Of a stretch of 64,000 nucleotides of DNA, positions 57,418-64,000 are shown in pieces; position 1 is the first letter of the stretch; every line of letters begins with the position of its first letter. Below the pieces are notes generated by a model, which saw only the letters and a list, made by a program, of their open reading frames with translations, was not told the origin of the DNA and did no database searches. The DNA comes from Microbacterium lushaniae (GTDB lineage: Bacteria > Actinomycetota > Actinomycetes > Actinomycetales > Microbacteriaceae). The position numbers and the translations under genes were made by a program. The DNA lies in NCBI RefSeq assembly GCF_008727775.1, contig NZ_CP044232.1:1736001-1800000 (forward strand). Direction: 5' to 3'.

Positions 57418-57789
57418 TCAGGAGGAGACGGTACGCGAGTCCGGGTCGTCGCCGGATGCGGACTCCTCGGCGGCGCCTTCGGTGGCCATGGCGGCATCCG
57501 CGCTGTCTTCGGCCGCGGAGGTCATGGCTTCTTTCGCCGTGCCGGTCGCGGAGGCGACGGCATCCCTGGCGGTCTCGAACGCCGTCGTGGCGGCGTCTTT
57601 CACCTCGGCCGCGGGGCCGGCGAAACGGGCTTCCTGCTCGCGGTACGCGACGCCCAGCCGGTCGGTGAACTCGGTGATGCGCGCGTCCACCTGCGCGAGC
57701 ACCTCGTGCCCGCGCGGGTCCTTGTTCATGAGATGGGCGGCGGCGAAGCCACCGGCGACACCGAGCACAAACCAGAGCACGTTCTTCAC
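57418..57789 (-). CDS. Small membrane-anchored protein between alaS and rpsD
   Basis: 123 aa. MKNVLWFVLGVAGGFAAAH makes one N-terminal membrane helix; the rest is an Ala/Glu-rich soluble tail (about 60-115) that could form a coiled coil. The function is unknown. I start at GTG 57789 (GAGGA 11 bases upstream); GTG 57798 is an alternative but has no spacing from the same GAGGA. Confidence 0.7.
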   Translation of the reverse strand: MKNVLWFVLGVAGGFAAAHLMNKDPRGHEVLAQVDARITEFTDRLGVAYREQEARFAGPAAEVKDAATTAFETARDAVASATGTAKEAMTSAAEDSADAAMATEGAAEESASGDDPDSRTVSS

Positions 57790-57853
57790 GATCGTCACTT
57801 CCTCGGATCGGGGCCGCACACGCGGCATCCCCTCATCGTAGACGGCAGACGCC

Positions 57854-57883
57854 GAAGGGCGCCGGGAGAACCCGACGCCCTTC
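57854..57883 (-). terminator. Terminator hairpin after rpsD
   Basis: GAAGGGCGtCGGG-TTCT-CCCGgCGCCCTTC on the minus strand: 13-bp stem with one G-U pair, 18 bases after the rpsD stop. Confidence 0.75.
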
Positions 57884-57901
57884 GTGCACGGTGAGCAGGG
57901 C

Positions 57902-58531
57902 TCAGCGCGCGGCGTAGTACTCGACGACGAGCTGCACGTCACACGTGACGGGCACCTCGGCGCGCTTGGGGCGACGCACCAGGCGCGCCTGCAGCTTGTC
58001 CAGCTCGACCTCGATGTAGCCGGGGACGGGGGGCAGCACTTCGGCGTGCCCGCCGGCGGCGGCGACCTGGAAGGGCTCGAGGCCCTCGCTCTTGGCCTTG
58101 ACGTGGATGAGCTGACCCGGCTTCACGCGGAACGACGGGCGGTCGACGGTCTGGCCGTCGACGAGGATGTGGCGGTGCACCACGAGCTGGCGCGCCTGCG
58201 CGGTGGTGCGGGCCAGGCCCGAACGCACGACGAGGGCGTCCAGACGCATCTCGAGCAACTCGACCAGGTTCTCACCGGTCAGGCCCTCGGTGCGGCGGGC
58301 CTCGTTGAAGGCGATGCGCAGCTGCTTCTCGCGGATGCCGTACTGCTCGCGCAGACGCTGCTTCTCGCGGAGACGGACGGCGTAGTCGCTGTCCTGCTTG
58401 CGCTTGGTGCGTCCGTGCTCACCCGGAGCATAGGGACGCTTCTCGAGGTACTTGGCTGCCTTGGGCGTCAGCGCGATGCCGAGCGCGCGGGACAGGCGGA
58501 CCTTACGGCGGTCCTGGGACTTCGTTGCCAC
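57902..58531 (-). CDS. rpsD: 30S ribosomal protein S4
   Basis: 209 aa primary 16S rRNA-binding protein. RRKVRLSRALGIAL, APGEHG and the S4 RNA-binding domain (LDALVVRSGLARTTAQARQLV) are present. It has no zinc-binding cysteines (C-minus form). It stands alone here, not in the alpha operon, as is usual for this lineage. Confidence 0.97.
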   Translation of the reverse strand: MATKSQDRRKVRLSRALGIALTPKAAKYLEKRPYAPGEHGRTKRKQDSDYAVRLREKQRLREQYGIREKQLRIAFNEARRTEGLTGENLVELLEMRLDALVVRSGLARTTAQARQLVVHRHILVDGQTVDRPSFRVKPGQLIHVKAKSEGLEPFQVAAAGGHAEVLPPVPGYIEVELDKLQARLVRRPKRAEVPVTCDVQLVVEYYAAR

Positions 58532-58678
58532 GAAGGATTCCTTCCGAAGACGTGGCCGCGCACTTCGCGGCTCACGGACGTATCAACCCCTTCCGCCCGT
58601 CCGGTTCGCACGCCGGGGCGCACCGTACGGTGGTTCAGGAAGAGGGGGATGCCCGAAAACTCGGTTTCGAGCCGATTC

Positions 58679-58684
58679 AGTCTA
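58679..58684 (-). promoter_or_regulatory. -10 box of rpsD
   Basis: TAGACT on the minus strand, 147 bases before the rpsD start. No convincing -35. Confidence 0.4.
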
Positions 58685-58745
58685 CCAGAGCTCCCCTGCG
58701 CTCCCCGATCCGCGCCATCCGCCGCCGCCGATCCCGCGGCAGCGT

Positions 58746-58831
58746 CCGCCCGCATTCAGGAGATCCGCCCGATTCAGGAGGAAACAGCGGCCTTTCGTCC
58801 TGATCCGGGCGATTCTCCTGATCTCGGGCGG
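58746..58831. repeat. Long imperfect palindrome, copy 2 of the CAGGAG family
   Basis: Two arms of about 39 bases, each with a TCAGGAG word and a TCAGGA(C/G) word joined by a GATCCGCCCG-like spacer, around a short loop (AGCGGCC). The 18-mer CCGCCCGATTCAGGAGGA at 58765-58782 is shared exactly with copy 1 (27357-27374, opposite strand). It ends 10 bases from the rarA stop and may stop rarA transcription. Confidence 0.85.
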
Positions 58832-58841
58832 GGGCCGGACG

Positions 58842-60170
58842 TCACTGCCCGTCGACGATGCGGCGGATCTTCTCCAGCCGCGCCGAGACGTCGCGCTCGG
58901 TGCCGTGGTTGGTCGGCTGGTAGTAGCGGCGTCCGCGCAGCTCGTCGGGGAGGTACTGCTGCGCCACGATGCCGATGTCGCTGTCGTGCGGGTACTTGTA
59001 GCCCTTGCCGTGGCCCAGGCGCTTGGCCCCGGGATAGTGCGCGTCGCGCAGGTGCGCCGGCACCCGCCCGAATCCGCCGGCGCGGACGTCGGCGATGGCC
59101 GCGTTGATGGCGTTGTAGGCGGCGTTGGATTTGGCCGTGGTCGCAAGGTAGGCGGTGGCCTCGGCGAGCGGGATGCGGCCCTCCGGCATCCCGATGAAGG
59201 CGACGGCGTCGGCGGCGGCCACCGCGATCTGCAGGGCCTGCGGGTCGGCCAGCCCGATGTCCTCGGCGGCGGAGATCACCAGTCGCCGCGCGATGAACCG
59301 CGGGTCTTCGCCGGCTTCGATCATGCGCGCGAGATAGTGGATGGCCGCGTCGACGTCGGAGCCGCGGATGGACTTGATGAAGGCGCTGATGACGTCGTAG
59401 TGCTCGTCGCCCTGCCGGTCGTAGCGCAGCAGCGCGCGATCGACCGCCTGCCCGATGTGCTCGGCCGTCACCACGGGGGTCGCGTCGTCTTCGGCGTCAT
59501 CGGCGGCGACGGATGCGGCGGCCTCGAGCGCCGTCAGCGCCCGCCGGGCATCGCCTGAGGCGAGGCGGATGAGCGCGGCGCGCGCGTCCGGTTCGAGGGT
59601 CACCGCGCCGGCCAGGCCCCGCGGGTCGTCGATCGCGCGGTCGACCAGCAGCCCCAGGTCTTCGTCGTCGAGGGGCCGCAGTGTCAGCAGCAGCGACCGC
59701 GAGAGCAGGGGCGAGATGACCGAGAACGAGGGGTTCTCCGTGGTCGCCGCGATCAGCACGACCCATCCGTTCTCCACGCCCGGCAGCAGGGCGTCCTGCT
59801 GCGCCTTGGTGAAGCGGTGGATCTCGTCGAGGAACAGGATCGTGGACTGGCCGTACAGGTCGCGCTGGTTGAGCGCGTCCTGCATGACCTCGCGGACGTC
59901 TTTCACGCCCGCCGTGATCGCGGAGAGCTCGACGAACCGCCGCCCCGACGACCGCGCGATCGCCTGGGCGAGCGTGGTCTTGCCCGTACCCGGTGGTCCC
60001 CACAGGATCACCGACGACCCGGCGGCGGATGCGTCGGAGGACGCCAGCGCCACGAGGGGGGAACCGGGACGCAGGAGATGCCCCTGGCCGGCGACCTCGT
60101 CGAGGGAAGTGGGCCGCATCCGCACCGCGAGCGGGGTCTGCCCCCGGAAGAGCGCGGCGGAGGACGTCAT
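58842..60170 (-). CDS. rarA: Replication-associated recombination protein A
   Basis: 442 aa AAA+ ATPase of the RarA/MgsA/WRNIP1 family acting at stalled forks. Walker [15 protein letters not shown], Walker [11 protein letters not shown], sensor 1 ATTENPSF and the C-terminal tetramer domain ([13 protein letters not shown]... GYKYPHD) are complete. The ATG has TAGCCT 6 bases upstream and no usable ribosome binding site. Confidence 0.95.
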   Translation of the reverse strand: MTSSAALFRGQTPLAVRMRPTSLDEVAGQGHLLRPGSPLVALASSDASAAGSSVILWGPPGTGKTTLAQAIARSSGRRFVELSAITAGVKDVREVMQDALNQRDLYGQSTILFLDEIHRFTKAQQDALLPGVENGWVVLIAATTENPSFSVISPLLSRSLLLTLRPLDDEDLGLLVDRAIDDPRGLAGAVTLEPDARAALIRLASGDARRALTALEAAASVAADDAEDDATPVVTAEHIGQAVDRALLRYDRQGDEHYDVISAFIKSIRGSDVDAAIHYLARMIEAGEDPRFIARRLVISAAEDIGLADPQALQIAVAAADAVAFIGMPEGRIPLAEATAYLATTAKSNAAYNAINAAIADVRAGGFGRVPAHLRDAHYPGAKRLGHGKGYKYPHDSDIGIVAQQYLPDELRGRRYYQPTNHGTERDVSARLEKIRRIVDGQ

Positions 60171-60176
60171 CGCTCC

Positions 60177-60182
60177 AGGCTA
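60177..60182 (-). promoter_or_regulatory. -10 box of a leaderless rarA transcript
   Basis: TAGCCT on the minus strand, exactly 6 bases before the rarA ATG. Confidence 0.45.
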
Positions 60183-60210
60183 TCCGGGCCCACCCCCACG
60201 AATGCCGCTT

Positions 60211-60240
60211 TTGGCCCCGACCGTGCGCCGTGCGTAGGAT
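60211..60240 (+). promoter_or_regulatory. Promoter of the small membrane protein gene
   Basis: TTGGCC (60211-60216), an 18-base spacer and TAGGAT (60235-60240), 37 bases before the GTG start. Confidence 0.45.
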
Positions 60241-60277
60241 GCTTCGCGCCTGGGAGCACCGGGCGGAGGAGGACGCT

Positions 60278-60583
60278 GTGGCCGGCAAGGGGCGCGATAC
60301 ACGCGAGGCGCGCGAGCGCGCACGGGTCTACCAGGCCCGCCGGCAGTACCACGAGGGACAGAGCCGCCGCCGTCGCCGCGACAACGTGCTCGCGGCCGTC
60401 CTGGGCGGAGCCGTCATCCTCGCCGCCGTCGGCGGCCAGGTGGCCTACTTCACCGTCGGCCCCGGCACACCCGAGCCCTCGCCCAGCGCCACCCCGACGA
60501 CGCCCGCCGAGCCCACCGAGCCCGCACCGCCCACCGAGCCGGGACCCACGCCCACGCCCGGCGACATCGCACCCACGCCGTGA
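60278..60583 (+). CDS. Single-pass membrane protein of unknown function
   Basis: 101 aa: a basic N-terminus (KGRDTREARERARVYQARRQ), a membrane helix at about 36-59, and an outer tail rich in Pro, Thr and Glu (63-101). GAGGAGG 5 bases upstream fixes the GTG start. Homologues seem to occur beside rarA in related genera (from memory); no function is assigned. Confidence 0.7.
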   Translation: MAGKGRDTREARERARVYQARRQYHEGQSRRRRRDNVLAAVLGGAVILAAVGGQVAYFTVGPGTPEPSPSATPTTPAEPTEPAPPTEPGPTPTPGDIAPTP

Positions 60584-60615
60584 CGTGCGCCCTGCGCCAC
60601 CGCCGGGTGACGTAC

Positions 60616-60621
60616 TAGGCT
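60616..60621 (+). promoter_or_regulatory. -10 box of the DUF349 gene
   Basis: TAGGCT, 49 bases before the GTG start. Confidence 0.35.
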
Positions 60622-60670
60622 CAAGGGGTCCCTAACCGTAGGCGGCCCGAGCCGCGATGAGGTGCCTTCC

Positions 60671-61936
60671 GTGACTGCCGACGCCGAGACTTCCGACACC
60701 AACCCCGCCCCGCAGACCGCTTGGGGCCGCGTCGATGACGACGGCACCGTGTCGGTGCGCGAGGGCGATTCCTGGCGCGTCGTGGGGCAGTACCCCGACG
60801 GCACGGCCGAAGAGGCCCTCGCCTACTACCAGCGCAAGTTCACCGACCTGGCCGGCGAGGTGACACTGCTGGAGGCGCGGGCGCGCCGGGGCGGAGCATC
60901 CGCCGCCGACCTGCGCTCCACGGCGAAGACGCTGCGCACGCGCACTGCGGATGCAGCGGCCGTGGGCGATCTGGAGAACCTCCGCACGCGCCTGGACGCG
61001 CTCACCGCGACCCTCGCCGAAGCCAGCGAAGCCGAGACGGCCGCCGCCAAGGAGGCCGTGGAGGAAGCCGTGCGTGAGCGCACCGGCATCGTCGAGGCAG
61101 CCGAGGCGATGGCCGCCCGCGACCCGCAGACGGTGCAGTGGAAGCAGGCGTCGGAGGAGATGACGGCGCTGTTCGACCGGTGGCAGAGCCACCAGCAGAA
61201 CGGACCGCGACTCCCCCGCGCCGTCGGCCAGCAGCTGTGGCGACGCTTCCGCGATGCGCGCGCGACGGTCGACCGCCACCGCCGCGAGTTCTACGCGAGC
61301 CTCGACCAGACCCACAAGGCCGCGCGCGACGCCAAGACCCGCCTCGTCGAGCGCGCGGAGGCGCTGGCTCCGCGCGGCGAAGATGCGATCGGTGCCTACC
61401 GCGACCTCCTGGACGAGTGGAAGAACTCCGGTCGCGCCGGCAAGAAGGTCGACGACGCGCTGTGGGCGCGGTTCAAGGCGGCCGGCGATGCGCTGTACGG
61501 CGCCCGGGCTCAGCGCGAGGCCGCCGATGTCGAAGCCTCCAAGGAGAAGATCGAGGCCAAGCGCGCACTGCTCGCCGAGGCTGCGCCGATCGCCGATGAG
61601 CGGGACGTCGCCCGCGCCCGCGCGCTCCTGACCGGCATCCAGCGCCGCTGGGACGAGATCGGACGCGTGCACCCCCGCGATGTCGAGCGGTCGCTGGACG
61701 ACCAGCTCCGCGCCATCGAGCAGGGCGTGCGCACGCGTGAGGAAGCGGACTGGAAGCGCAACAACCCCGAGACCAAGGCGCGCGCCAACGACATGACCCG
61801 CCAGCTCACGGAGGCCATCGACAAGCTCGAGGCCGAGGTCGCCGAGGCGGAGGCCCGCGGCGACGAGCGCTCAGCCAAGCAGGCGCGCGAGGCGCTGGAA
61901 GCGCGCCGCACGTGGCTGCGCGCCGTCGGCGGCTGA
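60671..61936 (+). CDS. DUF349 domain protein
   Basis: 421 aa, highly charged and helical. Several DUF349 repeats are visible (WKQASEEMTALFDRWQ, YRDLLDEWKNSGRAGKKVDDALW), with a long Glu/Arg/Ala coiled-coil end. The family role is unclear; a nucleic-acid-related function is often proposed. The GTG at 60671 has GAGG 8 bases upstream; GTG 60662 is an alternative. Confidence 0.85.
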   Translation: MTADAETSDTNPAPQTAWGRVDDDGTVSVREGDSWRVVGQYPDGTAEEALAYYQRKFTDLAGEVTLLEARARRGGASAADLRSTAKTLRTRTADAAAVGDLENLRTRLDALTATLAEASEAETAAAKEAVEEAVRERTGIVEAAEAMAARDPQTVQWKQASEEMTALFDRWQSHQQNGPRLPRAVGQQLWRRFRDARATVDRHRREFYASLDQTHKAARDAKTRLVERAEALAPRGEDAIGAYRDLLDEWKNSGRAGKKVDDALWARFKAAGDALYGARAQREAADVEASKEKIEAKRALLAEAAPIADERDVARARALLTGIQRRWDEIGRVHPRDVERSLDDQLRAIEQGVRTREEADWKRNNPETKARANDMTRQLTEAIDKLEAEVAEAEARGDERSAKQAREALEARRTWLRAVGG

Positions 61937-62028
61937 GCGTCTCCTCCCCCGGCCTGCCCGCCGCAGGGCTGTCCACAGCTTCATGACGACGCGCCGCCCG
62001 ACGGGCCGTGGGCCGCAAGACTGCCGGC

Positions 62029-62610
62029 ATGGCATCCCCTTTCCTCTACTTCCCCGGGGAGCGGCTGTCGCAGGCGGAGCTGTCGGCGGCGTGCCTTGAC
62101 GGCCACCTCATCGCGCTCGGTGAGGGATTCGTCCCCGCCGACCTGATCGAGACGGCGCCACTGCGGGCGGCGAGCCTGACTGCGCTGCTGGGCGACGCGC
62201 TGGCGGCATCGCATCTGAGCGCCGCGTGGGTCTACGGCGGGGTGGATGACCCGCCCGCCCGCCACAGCGTGCAGCGGGCGGTGCTGCAGCGCCTGCACCA
62301 CGTCATCGACCGGCGCGTAATCTACCACGATCCCAGGATCGGAGCCGGTGACCTGCGCCGCGTCGGCGGCGTCCTCGTGACCACGCCCGCGCGCACGGCG
62401 GCCGACCTCGCCCGCACACCCGGTGACGGCCATCCCGAGGCGCTGCGCTCGTGGTCGGCACGAGACCCGGAGGTCGCCGAGCTGGGGCTGTCGTGGCTGG
62501 CGGCGCATCCGCGCATCCCGCATCGGCGCCGCGCGGCGGAGCTGCTGGCCGAGCTGAGAGCTGCTGCCCGGCCGGAAGTGGATGCGGGTCAGGAGGAGGT
62601 GACGCGGTAG
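62029..62610 (+). CDS. AbiEi-like protein convergent with relA
   Basis: 193 aa. The middle part ([23 protein letters not shown]) resembles the C-terminal domain of AbiEi-type antitoxin proteins, and the start [18 protein letters not shown] is unlike their winged-helix domain. No AbiEii toxin gene lies beside it, so an antitoxin role is doubtful. Its 3' end overlaps the relA stop by 22 bases on the opposite strand. Confidence 0.6.
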   Translation: MASPFLYFPGERLSQAELSAACLDGHLIALGEGFVPADLIETAPLRAASLTALLGDALAASHLSAAWVYGGVDDPPARHSVQRAVLQRLHHVIDRRVIYHDPRIGAGDLRRVGGVLVTTPARTAADLARTPGDGHPEALRSWSARDPEVAELGLSWLAAHPRIPHRRRAAELLAELRAAARPEVDAGQEEVTR

Positions 62611-64000
62611 ACGTCGTAGACGGCGTCGATGCGGCGGACCGCGTTGAGGACGCGGTCCAGATGGACGGTGTCGCCCATCTCGAAGACGAACCGGCTGATC
62701 GCGAGGCGGTCGTTGGTGGTCTGCACGGTGGCCGAGAGGATGTTGACGTGGTGCTCGCTGAGCACCCGGGTGACGTCGCTGAGCAGGCCCGAGCGATCAA
62801 GCGCCTCGACCTGGATGTGGACGAGGAAGACGCTCTTGGACGTCGGGGCCCACTCCACCTCGATGATGCGTTCGGGGTCCTCGCGGAGGGACTTCACGTT
62901 CGTGCAGTCGGCGCGGTGCACCGACACCCCGCTCCCGCGGGTGACGAATCCGACGATCTCGTCGCCGGGAACCGGGGTGCAGCACTTGGCGAGCTTGACC
63001 AGGATGTCGGGAGCCCCGCGCACGAGCACGCCGGAATCGCCTCCGCGCGGTGCTTTGCTGCGCCCGACCTGCGGCAGGTCGATGGGCCCGGTCGAGGTGT
63101 CGTTGGCTCCGACGAGGGCGGTGACCTTCTCGATGACCGACTGCGTCGAGACGTGGCCCTCCCCCACAGCCGCATACAGCGCGGCGACGTCCTCGTACCG
63201 CAGCTGGTGGGCCACCTCGGTGAAGGAGTCCTGGCTCATGAGGCGCTGCAGCGGCATGTTCTGCCGGCGCATCGCGCGTGCGATCGCCTCCTTGCCCTGC
63301 TCGATGGCCTCTTCGCGGCGCTCCTTGGTGAACCATCCGCGGATCTTGTTGCGCGCGCGGGTGCTCTGGACGAAGCTGAGCCAGTCCTGGCTGGGCCCGG
63401 CGTCGGGGTTCTTGGAGGTGAACACCTCCACCACATCGCCGCTCTTCAGCTCCGACTCCAGCGGCACGAGCCGGCCGTTGACCTTGGCGCCCATCGTGCG
63501 GTGACCGATCTCGGTGTGCACGGCATAGGCGAAGTCCACCGGCGTGGCACCGGCGGGAAGGCCGATCACACGGCCCTTGGGCGTGAAGACGTACACCTCC
63601 TTCGCGCCGATCTCGAACCGCAGCGCGTCCAGGAACTCGCCCGGATCGGCGGTCTCGGCCTGCCAGTCGGAGATGTGCGCCAGCCATGCCATGTCGGTGT
63701 CGACCGACTTGCCGTCGGTCTTGCCGCCGCCGGCCACCCGCTCCTTGTACTTCCAGTGCGCAGCGACGCCGTACTCGGCCTGCTGGTGCATCTCGTGCGT
63801 GCGGATCTGGATCTCCACCGTGCGGCCGCCCGGGCCGATGACGGTCGTGTGCAGCGACTGGTAGAGGTTGAACTTCGGCGTGGCGATGTAGTCCTTGAAC
63901 CGCCCCGGGAGCGGCGTCCACCGCGCGTGGATGGCGCCGAGCACCGCGTAGCAGTCGCGCACGGTGCCCACCAGCACGCGGATGCCGATGAGGTCGTAGA
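62589..64000 (-). CDS. relA: RelA/SpoT bifunctional (p)ppGpp synthetase/hydrolase, 5' part outside the window
   Basis: About 470 C-terminal residues are visible; the gene runs past the end of the window, and the HD hydrolase and most of the synthetase domain are missing. Present are the end of the synthetase domain ([27 protein letters not shown]), TGS ([24 protein letters not shown]), the helical region and the C-terminal ACT domain. It makes and breaks (p)ppGpp in the stringent response. Confidence 0.95.
   Translation of the reverse strand, partial: YDLIGIRVLVGTVRDCYAVLGAIHARWTPLPGRFKDYIATPKFNLYQSLHTTVIGPGGRTVEIQIRTHEMHQQAEYGVAAHWKYKERVAGGGKTDGKSVDTDMAWLAHISDWQAETADPGEFLDALRFEIGAKEVYVFTPKGRVIGLPAGATPVDFAYAVHTEIGHRTMGAKVNGRLVPLESELKSGDVVEVFTSKNPDAGPSQDWLSFVQSTRARNKIRGWFTKERREEAIEQGKEAIARAMRRQNMPLQRLMSQDSFTEVAHQLRYEDVAALYAAVGEGHVSTQSVIEKVTALVGANDTSTGPIDLPQVGRSKAPRGGDSGVLVRGAPDILVKLAKCCTPVPGDEIVGFVTRGSGVSVHRADCTNVKSLREDPERIIEVEWAPTSKSVFLVHIQVEALDRSGLLSDVTRVLSEHHVNILSATVQTTNDRLAISRFVFEMGDTVHLDRVLNAVRRIDAVYDVYRVTSS

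Larger units (their letters stand above)
58532..58841. other. rpsD leader and palindrome-bearing space
   Basis: 310 bases between rpsD and rarA. It holds the rpsD -10 candidate, a leader of about 140 bases with small hairpins such as CTCGAAACCGAG, and the palindrome at 58746-58831. No gene is seen. S4 autoregulation through this leader is possible but not shown. Confidence 0.6.

Noticed and set aside
61965..61985. TGTCCACA resembling a DnaA box
   Set aside because: A single copy between two genes, with no cluster of boxes and no dnaA or dnaN nearby, so no origin is called.

Overview
The window is high-GC DNA (about 70% by eye) from an actinobacterium, most likely a member of the Microbacteriaceae close to Microbacterium. 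Signs of this are the shared actinobacterial gene order, a PriA that has lost its helicase motifs, a Trp-associated membrane protein plus a small membrane protein beside trpC, an mIHF domain joined to guanylate kinase, and several genes whose -10 box sits 6-7 bases before the start codon. Nearly all genes lie on the minus strand; the order below is by rising coordinate.

Region by region: an SDR plus GH3 glycosidase pair (13-2943, plus strand) lies against the 3' end of tRNA-Leu(CAA). Next come pyk, gltD, gltB, lgt and trpA-trpB-trpC, two small membrane protein genes, hisI-hisF-hisG-hisE, then rpe-rsmB-fmt-priA-metK-rpoZ (to 24342). A three-gene ABC importer of the nitrate/sulfonate/taurine family (24477-27186) separates rpoZ from gmk. 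The pyrimidine operon pyrR-pyrB-pyrC-membrane protein-carA-carB-pyrF-gmk (37033 down to 27543) is translationally coupled throughout and has a PyrR-binding stem-loop over the pyrR ribosome binding site. A metallo-beta-lactamase/Rieske protein and a SNF2-type helicase (37236-41817) separate pyrR from nusB-efp-aroQ. A molybdenum cassette (fdhD, moeA, mobA-DUF6457, FdhF/YdeP oxidoreductase; 43379-49053) splits aroQ from aroB-aroK-aroC-aroE-mltG-ruvX-alaS. The window ends with rpsD, rarA, two small genes of unknown role, a DUF349 gene and the 3' part of relA.

How the parts fit together: the backbone supplies nitrogen assimilation (GOGAT), Trp, His, shikimate and pyrimidine synthesis, C1/SAM metabolism, translation initiation and the stringent response. 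The accessory cassettes add uptake of a small anion-like substrate and a molybdopterin redox enzyme, with FdhD, MoeA and MobA to mature its cofactor.

Main oddities: gltB, gltD and fmt each carry what looks like a single missing G or C, so they are either consensus errors or real frameshifts. trpE and coaBC are missing from the places where related gene orders have them. Three intergenic spaces and the pyrR upstream region hold long imperfect palindromes built on a similar plan (27277-27383, 37134-37204, 44321-44400 with 44460-44539, 58746-58831), which look like dispersed elements not explained by the genes.
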